DNA from: Chionoecetes opilio
Lineage: Eukaryota > Arthropoda > Malacostraca > Decapoda > Majidae
Direction: 5' to 3'
DNA length: 64,000 nucleotides
Assembly: GCA_016584305.1 (NCBI GenBank)
Contig: JACEEZ010005987.1
Coordinates: 61,149-125,148, forward strand
Made by a program: the position numbers and the translations under genes. Shown piece by piece: positions 1-13,500 of the stretch. The notes beneath the pieces are model-generated. The model ran no database searches. It was given only the letters and a program-made list of their open reading frames with translations, and was not told the origin of the DNA. Position 1 is the stretch's first letter, and every line of letters begins with the position of its first letter.

Positions 1-926
1 ATGAAATGGCACAGCTTAAACACCTTGTACATTAGGGCTCTGAGATGAAATGGCACAGCTTAAACACCTTGTACATTAGGGCTCTGAGATGAAATGGCAC
101 AACTTTATACCTTGTACATTAGAGATCTGAGATGAAATGGCACAGCTTAAACACCTTGTACATTAGGGCTCTGAGATGAAATGGCACAGCTTAAACACCT
201 TGTACATTAGGGCTCTGAGATTAAATGGCACAGCTTAAACACCTTGTACATTAGGGCTCTGAGATGAAATGGCACAGCTTAAACACCTTGTACATTAGGG
301 ATCTGAGATGAAATGGCACAGCTTAAACACCTTGTACATTAGGGCTCTGAGATGAAATGGCACAGCTTAAACACCTTGTACATTAGGGCTCTGAGATGAA
401 ATGGCACAGCTTAAACACCTTGTACATTAGGGATCTGAGATGAAATGGCACAGCTTAAACACCTTGTACATTAGGGCTCTGAGATGAAATGGCACAGCTT
501 AAACACCTTGTACATTAGGGCTCTGAGATGAAATGGCACAGCTTAAACACCTTGTACATTAGGGATCTGAGATGAAATGGCACAGCTTAAACACCTTGTA
601 CATTAGGGATCTGAGATGAAATGGCACAGCTTAAACACCTTGTACATTAGGGATCTGAGATGAAATGGCACAGCTTAAACACCTTGTACATTAGGGATCT
701 GAGATGAAATGGCACAGCTTAAACACCTTGTACATTAGGGCTCTAAGATGAAATGGCACAGCTTAAACACCTTGTACATTAGGGCTCTAAGATGAAATGG
801 CACAGCTTAAACACCTTGTACATTAGGGATCTAAGATGAAATGGCACAGCTTAAACACCTTGTACATTAGGGATCTAAGATGAAATGGCACAGCTTAAAC
901 ACCTTGTACATTAGGGATCTGAGATG
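1..926. repeat. 44-bp minisatellite, about 21 copies
   Basis: A head-to-tail array with a 44-bp period, recognisable by the unit core CACAGCTTAAACACCTTG. It starts at the window edge, so its true length is unknown. Variants are few: GGGCTCTGAG against GGGATCTGAG, a run of TCTAAG units near the 3' end, and one degraded third unit. The blocks of identical variants suggest recent expansion by unequal exchange or slippage. No coding function is visible. Confidence 0.97.
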
Positions 927-1404
927 AAATGGCAGTTCATACCACAGGTTAAATATACACTCAGAATTTAGCAACAGACAAAAAACTGTTATGTTTAATT
1001 TGTTCTAAAACTCGAGAATGAATGGTACTTTTCTCACCAATATTCTTTCTTTTTTGTTAATTAATGATTCAAAGCTTACATACAGAAACTATAAGCAGTG
1101 ATGAATTAGTGATTAGTACACCCAGCTCACAACTATGCGGTCCTGGGACTCGAAACCCTTGGGAGGATACGGTTCAGATTTGTCACATTTTTCATTGTCT
1201 AACCTAACCTAACCTAACCTAACCTAACCTAATCCTGTTCCTGTATTTTTTCACTTTGTCAATGTTTATATCTCATCTCAGCAGTGAAGTACTATTTGTT
1301 GGATCTCTTACTTCAGGGCACATGACTGGCAGTGATATCTTGGTGGTCACTTCATTATATCTATGTATTATATCTATGTATTATATCTATGTATTTATTA
1401 ACAA
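927..1404. other. Intergenic or intronic sequence with a short (CCTAA)n tract
   Basis: No exon recognised. The only structured part is an uninterrupted run of about seven CTAAC units at 1198-1235, the arthropod telomere-type motif, and a triple TATATCTATGTAT repeat near 1355-1395. If DAGLB extends upstream, this may be intron. Confidence 0.6.
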
Positions 1405-1468
1405 CAGGAACTACCACGTGTAGGTCTCGCGGCCTCTTGTAGCTTCCTTATTTTCTTATGTTCTTATG
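1405..1468 (+). mobile_element. 3' tail of a CR1-like non-LTR retrotransposon (copy 1)
   Basis: About 65 bp matching the conserved 3' end seen in at least ten other places here (core CTACCACGTGTAGGTCTCGC, ending TTATTTTCTTATGTTCTTAT). The longer copy at 15016-15835 carries reverse-transcriptase-type reading frames next to the same tail, which identifies it as a 5'-truncated retrotransposon end. Confidence 0.85.
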
Positions 1469-1617
1469 TCATCCTTCCTGTTTGCTTAGCAGAGGCAAGT
1501 ACAGGATGTAAGTTAAGGAGTTGGGAATCTGCAAACCGGCAGGAGTGGCAAGCTAGCAATCCTGCCCTCCTGTAGATATGTTTGGAGTGTGTTAGTGTGT
1601 ATGTGTATCTATTTACC

Positions 1618-1829
1618 TATAGTCTATTTTTTTAACAAGGCAAAAATCCTGCCCCCTTGCTGCTTACTGACTGATAATTTATACCAAGAGAAGGGAATAC
1701 TACAGTTCTTCTAAATTTCAGCTGTATTTTTTCAGAGTTAACTATATTATCAGGTAAACATAGGCATCATTTTAAACATGAGACCTTAGGATAGAATGGA
1801 ATTTTTGCCTCGTTAAAAAAAATAGACTA
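1618..1829 (+). mobile_element. MITE-1 copy, about 210 bp
   Basis: The ends form an inverted repeat (TATAGTCTATTTTTTTAAC and its complement), enclosing a body that includes CCTTGCTGCTTACTGACTG. Other copies are at 7488-8010 (opposite orientation, interrupted), 16952-17150, 30888-31102 and 46281-46491. It has no coding capacity, so it is a non-autonomous DNA element. Its right end was hit by the MITE at 1830-2499. Superfamily not determined. Confidence 0.85.
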
Positions 1830-2499
1830 CAGGGAGGTCCCGAAGATACGAGCAGTTAGGTTCCACCAGGCATACTCGTAAAGCGAAATCTCGTATAACG
1901 AAACACATAACTAATGGTAAAATATAGGTTTGGTTCCAGGACCCCATCAATTAAAAAAAAAAAAAATTTAAAAAGACATGTTTTTCAAGGTAACATAAAC
2001 TATAGAAAACACAACAAACACACAGCGTCTATATTACCCACACTGTACTACCTATTCTGTAGAAAAAGCATTCTGAAAGAGAAAATAGCACACAAAACAA
2101 CCTAGTTGCACATTAATTAAACATAAAACATGCATAACAAGCAAAAAAGACGTTGTAATGTAGGCGACGCCGTGTGATACAAGAGAAGGTAGTGTAGCGG
2201 TCCCAAGGTTGGGGCCACACACCTGCTAATTACCCCTAAATGTCAGGCTGCGCCATATGCTTAATTACCCTTCAGATCACGGCTTGCTAGGGGTGATATC
2301 ACTGGGGTCAACCAAATCCCCCTTTGTCCAGCCCAGGAGTGGTAGGGTGCGCATTTTGAACTTGATAATTTTACTCACCCCAGTTTGAATGTCGTGTCAT
2401 TGGATTTTCGATCTCGTATATTGAAAATAGACCCTAATTTACATATCTCGTATCATCGGATTCTCGTATACCGAATGCTCGTATAACGGGACCTCCCTG
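1830..2499. mobile_element. Mariner-like MITE (670 bp) with TA target duplication
   Basis: Inverted ends CAGGGAGGTCCCG and CGGGACCTCCCTG are flanked by TA on both sides (1828-1829 and 2500-2501). Repeated CTCGTAT motifs lie near both ends. A TA target duplication is typical of Tc1/mariner-type insertion. It sits inside the terminal repeat of MITE-1, so it is the younger insertion. No transposase frame is visible. Confidence 0.85.
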
Positions 2500-2840
2500 T
2501 ATAGTTGTTGTATACGGGGTCTGCGCTATACTTGTGTGGTCCTGTCTCTATATCCATATTTATGCACTGTTTCTTTAAATGGATGACTGGCCACTATCAC
2601 CTGTTCATCTCGTCCATTCCAAGCGTCTACACTTCTGTGGGAAAAGCTAAACCTCTGAAGAAGTTATTGAGACGTCTTGACATCTTCATTATCTCAATTT
2701 TTCCTTAAATCTCCTCAAATATCCAGCCTCTCTTTCTACGCTGAACCTCACACATCAGTAGAGTAATGTCAGTTTTGTAAGTTGACTAGTGCACTGATGT
2801 TAAAGGTGATTTTAGTGATGGAGACTTTGTTTTCACGCAG

Positions 2841-3957
2841 GCACTCTGCAGGATGAAGGACGACTGCCCTTCCAACAGTCCCCGCGGCCTGAGTGGATGA
2901 AGGTTGGCAGTGCAGAACACTTCATGAAGTTTGCCATGGCCTCCTATGGCTGGCCGTGGTTCATGTATCACAACATCTGCCAGGGATGCTGCTCCATGAA
3001 GTCACACTTGATGTGCTGTTCTTGCTGCAGGTCAGTCATTGCATTGTTGTTGTTTTTGGTGGGGAGGGTTTGCTCTAATAATGTTTATGGCTAAGGTCTT
3101 TACATTCAGACATCTGTTCATTGGAACTCCATAAGAGGTAACCATGGCAGAACAGTTTCCCTTAGCTCCTCTCTATACCTGCAATTCCTCCTTACACACC
3201 TGAGTCTTCTAACCCTTTACAATGTGTGCGGGTGCCCCCAGGTCTCCTCCGCGGTACGTGATGCAGGACAACTGTTGTCTGTGTCACACGGCGGCGCTCA
3301 AGGCCCTCACGGGACTGTCTGAGGAGAACATCACCTACATCACCTTCCACAACAAAATCTATGAGGTGAGCATCTTTTTCTACAATATATCAGGATGTCA
3401 TAGGAAGATAGAGGTGAGGGATGAATATCTAGCCAATAGAGGGAGCCCCATGAGGGAGCTTTGTAAAATGGACTAGAATAGATATGCAGAGATATATATA
3501 AAAAAAAACAGGAAATTAAATACTCACGAGCATCTTTGATATTCCTGCTGTTAGTGAAGCCCATTTGTACATTTCTGAGAATATGATCTTGTTTTATGTA
3601 TCTTAAATGCGTTGTTAGTTTGAATTGTTGCTTTTAGTAGTGTTGTTGAACTTTTTAGATTGAGCTGATAGGAAATGCCATACATATTACAAGGAAGTAT
3701 AACTTTAATGTGAAAATAATACTAATGCGCCACACCATTTCCCATCTAAAAAGTTTTTTAGACACGTGATACTTTTGTTAATTACTGATTAGAGTACATT
3801 TCTGGTTCATGAGTGATTTTATATATGTAATTTCTTTTTATGCATTTTTGTGGGTAATAAAATATCTATCCATCTATCTATCTATATGGTTACGCTGTGG
3901 TTCTTGAGTGATTTTATATATATAATTTCTTTTTATGCATTTTTGTGGGCAATAAAA

Positions 3958-3988
<31 letters not shown>

Positions 3989-4535
3989 TATCTATCTATA
4001 TGGTTACGCTGCTTCATACACTCCCACCAAATTGATCAGCGGGGTTTTTGTTACTTTTTTTTTTTTACCTTGGCCAATCTTTTGTGATTATATTTATTTA
4101 CCTATCTATTTGTACCCTCCTACCTTTATGCATTTTTGTGGACGATAAAATATCTATCCATCTATCTATCTGTACCCTCCTCAGGTTCCATTCTTCATTA
4201 AATACGTACTCACTAGCATCTTTGATATTCCTGCTCTTAGTGAAGCCCCTTTGTACCCTCCTCAGGTTCCGTTCTTCATTGCCATTGATGACGAGACGCA
4301 GAACGTGGTGCTGGCCATCCGCGGCACCCTGTCCCTGCACGATGCCATCACCGACCTCAACGCCCAGTGCATCAAGGTCAGTGCCACTCGGCTTCTTCTT
4401 TTTTCTTCTTTTTTTACATCACAAAGGACTGGCCAAGGGCAAAAAAAAAAAAAAAAAAGGGCCAGGTAATTGCCAGTCTCTATGAAGAAGACAGTGAGAG
4501 CTTTTTTTTTACATCACAAAGGAATGGCCAAGGGC

Positions 4536-4566
<31 letters not shown>

Positions 4567-7500
4567 CAGTTAATTGCCAGTCTCTATGAAGAAGACAGTG
4601 AGAGCTTTTTTTTTACATCACAAAGGACTGGCCAAGAGAAGAAAAAAAAAAGTCACAAAAAACTTGGTTAATTGCCAGTCCCTATAAAGAAGACAGTAAG
4701 AGAATATAGAAAGGTGGGCTGGGCCAATTTAGTTCAATTTGTTATCACTTCCTGTTGTGTGTTGTAGCTTCTTTGTCAGTCACAGTATCACCTACACACA
4801 TTACTGTATTTCAAGTCACGTACGATTGCTTTTAATATGCCCAATTACCATCTCATAAAAGTGTACTTATTAAGATACCAAATATACAAGCATTGAACAT
4901 AAGAACATGAGGAAGCTACAAGATGCCGTGAGACCTACACGTGGTAGTTCCTGTTACTTAACACTACCTACATCCACCTTTCACCCCCATTCATGAAATT
5001 GTCTAGCCTCCTTTTAAAACTCCCTATTGACTCCGCACTAACTATCTGATGACTGAGTCCATTCCAGTCATTTACCACCCTATTTGTGAACCAGTTTCTC
5101 CCTATTTCTTCTATGAGCCAAACAATACAACCAATTCAGCCCCTAGCTTACCCTCACACCCTGGCTGCTGCTCCCTCTCACAGGTGGAGGGTGAGGGGCT
5201 GCCGGAGGGATGCATGGCCCACAAGGGTATGGTGCAGACGGCCCGCAGTGTCCTGACAAGGCTGGACAGCACTAGAGCCCTGGCAGAGGCGTGCTCATCC
5301 CGTCCTGGCTATGGCTTGGTGATCACTGGTAAGGATCTCTGCACCTGACTTGTACATTCTAATATTGGAATTCCTTGTAGTGCATGCCTGGCACCCTAAT
5401 TCCTTAAATGCTGCTATAGTCTGGGAGTGTTGATGCAAAATTGATAGAACTATGGAGTAGATTATATTATGATGTCATCTCTGCACCTGACATGGATATT
5501 TTATTATTGGAATCCCTGTAGGTGCCTGGTACTCTAATTCCTTACTATATGTCTGAGTGTGTTGCTACAGAATTGATAGAACTATGGAGTAGATTATATT
5601 ATGATGTCATCTCTGCACCTGACATGGATATTTTAGTATTGGAATCCCTGTAGGTGCCTGGTACTCTAATTCCTTACTATATGTCTGAGTGTGTTGCTAC
5701 AGAATTGATAGAACTATGGAGTAGATTATATTATGATGTCATCTCTGCACCTGACATGGATATTTTAGTATTGGAACTCCCTGTAGGTGCCTGGTACTCT
5801 AATTCCTTACTATATGTCTGAGTGTGTTGCTACAGAATTGATAGAACTATGGAGTAGATTATATTATGATGTCATCTCTGCACCTGACATGGATATTTTA
5901 TTATTGGAATTCCCTGTAGGTGCCTGGTACTCTAATTCCTTACTATATGTCATGGTAGAGACGTGAGCTCGCAATGTGCAACGTCTCTGTGCATTCGGTC
6001 AGCGGTTCGAGTCCGCCTAGTTCGTGCTGACGTGGCGGCGCTTTGTATAGTCAATAACCTTGTAGTTGGTACTTGCAAAGTGTCTAGATAGGATGAAAAT
6101 CTTATCTTATCTTACTATATGTCTGAGAGTGTTGATACAGAATTGATAGAACTATGGAGTAGATTATATTACGTGATGTCATTCACTAATTCCTTACATG
6201 CTGCTATAGTCTGGTGTGTTGATACAAAATTAGAACATAAGAAAATAGGGAAGGTACAAGAGGCCGTGAGACCTCCACGTGGTAGTTCCTGTTACTTAAC
6301 ACTACCTACTGATAAAACTAATTGACTGTCTGTTATTCTAATTGATAGAACTATTGAGTAGATGATGCTATTGTAGTTTGTCAAGTCATAAAATTAAGAA
6401 AAGTCACTGAATATACCAAATTAGTTAGTCGACAAGGATACTAAACAGGTCATATCTATACAATATTGCTTACATTCACTAAAAATCATCTAAATGTACC
6501 CAAATTACAATGAAAATAGCGTTCTGGGTCTCAAGGGGTTAAGTCATCAGGCCAGTGTTAGGAGAATGAGGCTAAACTTTTTCACTACCTACAGGAACTA
6601 CCACGTGTAGGTCTCACGGCCTCTTGTAGCTTCCTTATTTTCTTATGTACTGTCGTTCAGGGCACAGCTTGGGGGCGGGAGCGGTGTTGTCTGTGCTGCC
6701 CTACTGCGGCCGCGCTACCCAGGCCTCAGGTGCTTTGCCTTCTCACCGCCTGGGGGACTCTGCTCCAGGGAATTCGCACAGGCAACTCAGGTAAGGGAAT
6801 ACTTGTAGGGAGTTAGAAGTCTTTAATGTAGGAATGTATCACGTATAGATGGAATCAATACAAAGGAGGAGCTATAATTAGATGCATGTCATGGGATGTA
6901 GCTTGGGATAAAGAGGATGTGGGAATGTATCAGGTATAGATGTCATGTAGATGTAGCTTGGGATAAAGAGGATGTGGGAATGTATCAGGTATAGATGTCA
7001 TGTAGATGTAGTTTGGGATAAAGAGGATGTGGGAATGTATCAGGTATAGATGGGATAAATACAAAGAAGCTACAATTCATTAGATGCATGTCATGTGGAA
7101 TTTAGCTTAGGATAAATAGGATATAAGCAAAGGATAATTGAACACAACTGATAGTCACATCTGTATTATTTCTTATATACAAGTTATGAGTGTTTAAAGT
7201 ATCCAGCCTTCTGTCTCATTCCATTTAGTTTTCCCTTATAATGTACAGATAACATGGAGATTTGTTCTCGTAACTTGCGTGTATCATCAACATATTAATT
7301 CAACCAGTTAAATTGCCTTCCGAACTAAATTGGTCCAACCCCCTTTCTTTATTCTCTTACTGTCTTCTTTATAGGAACTGGCAACTAAGTGGGTTTTTTT
7401 TTTTTTTTTTATTTGCCCTTGGCCAGTCCTTTGAGATGTAAAAAAAATTATAAAGTTAGCAGATTTGTCATATGTACTACAGTGCCTATAGTTTTTTTTT

Positions 7501-10500
7501 TTTTATGAGGCGAAAATTCCATTCTATCTTAAGTTCTCATGCTTAAAATCATGCCTGTGTTTACCTGATAATATGGTTAACTATGATCAAATACAACTGA
7601 AATTAAGAAGAACCGTAGTACAGCTAAGTATTAATTATCCGACCTTGGGGGGACCGAAGGTAGGTCGGATAATTGGAATAGTCGGATGTTCGGATATCAC
7701 AGTAACCATAAACGTAAGGACAAAATGGTATAGAACATGAAAGATGCAGCTCTTGAAGGCCGGTCCAGTGGTATATGCGAAAGTAAAATTCATGCATAAA
7801 TAAAGCCACAAATCAATGTTTTCTAAAATCAAAAAAAAAACTAAATAAAAAAAATGGCCAAAACAAGACACAATGTGGTGGTGAAAAAAGTCGGTTGTTT
7901 GGACAAGTCGGATGTTGGGAATTTGGCTGTATTCTCTTCTGGCATCAAATGTCAGTCAGTAAGCAGCAAGGGGTCAGGATATTTCGCCTTGTTAAAATAA
8001 ATGAGTATAATAAGAGATCCCTTTATGGTGTCACCCGCAGAGTTTTGTGATGTCTGTGGTGGTGGGCGATGACCTGGTGCCGCGCCTCTCCATGAACTCC
8101 CTCCACGACCTGCGCCACAAGATTAAGTGCGTTCTGGACACCTGCTCTGAGCCCAAGGTAGGTGTTTCTTCCCCTACCCAATGTGCTGGCTTTGTAACTA
8201 CAGTAAAACCTCTCATATTCGGACTAATTGGGCCAAGGAGTGGTCCGAGTAATGGAAGGATCCGAATAATGGGGGGATTATATATGGGGGGATATGTATA
8301 AAAAAAAAAAAAAAAATTCTAGGTAATATAGGAGGAAATTTCGACCCCTAAGAAAAAAAAAAAAAGAAAAAAAAAATTCGAAGTGTATATAGGTAGGAAA
8401 TTTCGACCCCTAAAAGAAAAAAAAAAAAATCTTGGTGTATATAGGAAGGAAATTTCGACCCCTTAAAAAAAAATAATAATAATACTAATAATAATACTAA
8501 TACTAATAATAATAATAAAAAAGGAGGTCCGAATAATGTCAAAGTCCGAATAATGACGATCCGAATACGAGAGGTTTTACTGTACTATGCTGGGTGTTGT
8601 GGTTAACTCCTTGAGACCCAGAGCGTAATTTCCACTGTAATTTGAGTACCATTACATGATTTTTAGTGAATATAAGCAATATTTTATAGATATGACCTGT
8701 TTAGTACCCTTGTCAACTAGCTATTTTGGTATACTGTATTCAGTTACTTTTCGTAATTTTATAGCTCGACAACATACAATTTTTTATAGCAAATGAAAAT
8801 TGTGGGTGTGAAGGGGTTAGTTGCAGGTCTAGGTTTAATATTTTGAATCTTCTACATGGAAACCTTGTATAAATTTATGTAACCGAGAGTGGGCCTGTCT
8901 GTTATCAATGAGTTTAGCCCCAAGGAGGTCAAATTTGGGAATGAAATTGATACCATTTAATGCGGATTGCACGAAAACCTGGAGAGAAAATCATGAAATA
9001 CCAAAAAATATCAGCTCTCAAAAGTTGAGTGAAAAACTAAGCGAAAGAAAATTGTGCATCTGGCAATGAGGTTTAGATTTCCTGCCTGCACGAGGGCCTC
9101 TCACTCTCAGCTAAAACTTCCACCTCCAGATGCCACGAAAATAAGGAGTTCCAAGCCTTCAACAATATGTGTTACAGGTTGAAGTTCCCAAACTCGGCAA
9201 CCTCGGGACCAGCCCTGAGCCGAGTAATGGAATTTTCCGACTTTCAGAACGTAGATATATTAAGGGGAAAAAAAGCATGACAAAATAACAAAATAACAAA
9301 ATCACACAAAATAACAGTGTACACAGCTCTACAGTCACAACACCACTGAACAATAACAACAAACAAATCGGCGGGAGAAACCCAGCGGCCTAGTGTGGTG
9401 GCACCTAGCGGCCGACCCGGCAACTACTCGCCGGTTTTGGGTGTTCTGCCGGGTTTTGGAAAATCCGGAACCATAGCCGAGTTTTGGGTGTTGCCGAGTC
9501 TTGGGATGCCGAGTTTGGGAACTTCAACCTGTACTAACAATGTGTTATTACATATGGGTGGCTAGTTTTCCTCTATATTTTGTGAAGAAAGCAACAGTGT
9601 TTGTAGGGTAATAGAATATCCAGTGAAATGGTTTTAATACAACACTGATGTCACCAAGTATGAGGTACAATGTTTATTTCATATTATATTGTAATTTTTT
9701 TTGCTGTCCCTTTCTATTCAGTAATTCATAGATGGCAGCTTTCCTCTTAAAATGTATCACATAAAAACAAGGATAGCCATGCCTCTTAACCCCTTGAGAC
9801 CCAGAACGTAATTTCCATTGTAATTTGGTTACCATTAGACAATTTTTAGTGAATATAAGCAATATTTTATAGATATGACCTGTTTAGTATCCTTGTCGAC
9901 TAACTAATTTGGTATATTCAGTTACTTTTCGTAATTTTAAAGCTCGACAACATACATTTTTTTATAGGAACGGAAAGATCTGGGCGTGAAGTGGTTAATA
10001 CCAAACATGTAATTTCCCCCATTGTTGCACTGTATCCCCCCAGTACCGGGTGTTGGCGCAGGGCTGCTGGTACATGCTGTTCGGCATATCCACGTCCTCG
10101 CTGCACTCCGCCAACAGTGTGGACAGTCCCGCGCAGGACCGGCCACTGCTGGAAGGAAGCGGCAATTCTTTTACTTATGTAAGTAGATGAGAAAATACCA
10201 GTAATGCATCTCTGTGACTGTATGAGTTGTAATGTGTGTGAATGGAATGTAAATGTATTGGAAAACATGTCCGAGGGGCAGCATTCGTTTACAAGTTATG
10301 GTGACAAAAGGATGATAAATAAGAGGATGGATAAATATAGATAGAATAAGTAAAGACTAGTACCATAATTTTTGATATGATGTAAAGACTAAAAACTAAA
10401 TGAATATAGACTATCATCTACAGAACTTAAGAAAACTTGTTTCCAACACTTATTGACTTACTTTTTTAATTACAATTTGAAATTTACTCCAAGTGTCATG

Positions 10501-13500
10501 AAACATGTTTACACAATCTCTTAAATGGACACACTTTTAATTAATTTTATACTATTGAATGAATCAGTCGTCTATTTGTTATTTAGGGCTTATTAATGAG
10601 TCTTATTTTTTTCCTTTGTAAGTTCAATCCAGTGTTTGGCTTTCATGATGAACAGGTGATTATGTAGGCGTAGAGGCTGGCTGTGCAGAGCCCTGCCACC
10701 AGTACTGTAGTTTACTGTTGAATTAGTACAGGTTGAAGTTCCCAAACTCGGCAACCTCGGGACCAGCGCCGAGCCGAGTAATGGAATTTTCCGACTTTTA
10801 GAACGTAGATATATTAAGGGGAAAAAAAACGTGAAAATCATATGAAACAAATTCCTGGACGTTTGGGAGCCACAATACCAATAACAGACCTGTAGAAGTA
10901 CACAAAATAACAGTGTACACAACTCTACAGTCACAACACCACTGAACAATAACAACAAACAAATCGGCGGGAGAAACCAAGCGGCCTAGTGTGGTGGCAC
11001 CTAGCGGCCGACCCGGCAACTACGCGCCGGGTTTTGGGTGTTCTGCCGTGTTTTGGAAAATCCGGAACCATAGCCGAGTTTTGGGTGTTGCCGAGTCTTG
11101 GGATGCCGAGTTTGGGAACTTCAACCTGTAATATGCATCCTCTTTAGATTGTGGCATTATCTTCAGACGTACTTTGTATTGAAACAGTATTATTATGTCT
11201 GCCTCTCCCTCTTTACACCTGTACTCTCTCTAAGGCCTAGACACACATAAGGCTCTCTATCACTCCCTCTTTACACCTGTACTCTCTCTAAGGCCTAAAC
11301 ACACATAAGGCTCTCTATAACTCCCTCTTTACACCTGTACTCTCTCTAAGGCCTAGACACACATAAGGCTCTATAACTTTCCCTCTTTACACCTGTATTC
11401 TCTCTAAGGCCTAGACACACATAAGGCTCTCTATAACTCCCTCTTTACACCTGTACTCTCTCTAAGGCCTAGACACACATAAGGCTCTATAACTCTCCCT
11501 CTTTACACCTGTACTCTCTCTAAGGCCTAGACACACATAAGGCTCTATAACTCTCCCTCTTTACACCTGTACTCTCTCTAAGGCCTAGACACACATAAGG
11601 CTCTCTATAACTCCCTCTTTACACCTGTACTCTCTCTAAGGCCTAGACACACATAAGGCTCTCTATCTCTCTAGGCTCATCACAGCAGTAGGGTTTATAT
11701 TCACAACCATTCATCCACGCTACAATACAGTCACTCTTTGTCTCCCTTGTCCAGCTTACCCTTCCATTGTAGGGCTGACTCTCTCACTCTCTCTCACATG
11801 GATTGCATCTTTCTCCTGTATATCATTTATCCCACGTCATTGTTTTTCATTCTGTACAGGTCAACGCATAACCTTAAAGGTGTTATGTTTTATTACTTCT
11901 ACCAATCCACTATTTATTACTTCTACCAATCCACTATTTATTACTTCTACCAATCCACTATTTATTACTTCTACCAATCCACTATTTATTACTTCTACCA
12001 ATCCACTATTTATTACTTCTACCAATCCACTATTTATTACTTCTACCAATCCACTATTTATTACTTCTACCAATCCACTATTTATTACTTCTACCAATCC
12101 ACTATTTATTTTCATTCATCTAGCTGTCTGTATAGCCTGACAACTTTTCATTGCAACTCCTGTGAAGGAATTACCATGATGAGATTGGATTGACAGCTAT
12201 ATGAGACACTTTCAGTCCATCTACCAACTTTCACCGCACTTCAGTTTTTTCTTGAAGTTTTACCCTGTGGTATCTCAAGTACCTTCACCTCATGCTTTCA
12301 GTTCATGCCCTTTTGTCCCTGCATCCTACCTTACACCTTCGTTACTCATAGACTACCAGTGCATTGCCCTTTTGTCCCTGCATCTTACCTTACACCTTCG
12401 TTACTCATAGACTACCAGTGCATTGCCCTTTTGTCCCTGCATCCTACCTTACACCTTCGTTACTCATAGACTACCAATGCATTGCCCTTTTGTCCCTGCA
12501 TCTTATCTTACACCTTCGTTACTCATAGACTACCAATGCATTGCCCTTTTGTCCCTGCATCTTATCTTACACCTTCGTTACTCATAGACTACCAGTGCAT
12601 TGCCCTTTTGTCCCTGCATCTTACCTTACACCTTCGTTACTCATAGACTACCAGTGCATTGCCCTTTTGTCCCTGCATCTTATCTTACACCTTCGTTACT
12701 CATAGACTACCAGTGCATTGCCCTTTTGTCCCTGCATCTTATCTTACACCTTCGTTACTCATAGACTACCAGTGCATTGCCCTTTTGTCCCTGCATCTTA
12801 CCTTACACCTTCGTTACTCATAGACTACCAGTGCATTGCCCTTTTGTCCCTGCATCTTATCTTACACCTTCGTTACTCATAGACTACCAGTGCATTGCCC
12901 TTTTGTCCCTGCATCTTATCTTACACCTTCGTTACTCATAGACTACCAGTGCATTGCCCTTTCTTTGTTATATGTGTGATAAAGTGTATTTTTTTTATGT
13001 GATGCCGAGTCCATCAGATCTTGGTCACTGACAAGGTAGGAAAGTATTCCGAGACTCATCTCTGAGCGCTTCATAACCAATGTTGGAATAAGTAAAATGT
13101 TCTTCATAACACCTTTTTACATTTTACTTGCAATTTTTCCCCATGCTACTCATGCATAAAGGCCGGTTTACACGGCGCTGCTTTTGACGCTAGACGCTAG
13201 CTTCTTTTGTCGCCAACTTATCGCTCTCCCAGAGCGAATTTCAAGCTGATAAAGACGCAAGCGGTAAGCAGTTTACACGATGCTGGTAAAAATTATGAAT
13301 TCGCTAGCGTTTTCGAGCAGTCCCAGGCGTCATGGCACCGCAGGAGGATGTGCTGCAAGCCGCTGTTGTCCTTTGTGCAAGGTGCTCCAAGCTAGAATTC
13401 GTGATTCTGTTATGAGAAAACAGCCAAGAAAAAGAAGTGTATGGGTACGAAAGTGGATAGGCAGGAGGCAGGCTCAGGGGACCTCAGATAATCTCCTGAA

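Noticed and set aside
1..926. CRISPR array
   Set aside because: Units are contiguous with no unique spacers, and the genome is eukaryotic.
9159..9362. Frame shared by the two CAGGTTGAAG MITEs (MLLLFSGVVTVELCTLL)
   Set aside because: It recurs only because the MITE is duplicated; no transposase motif is visible.
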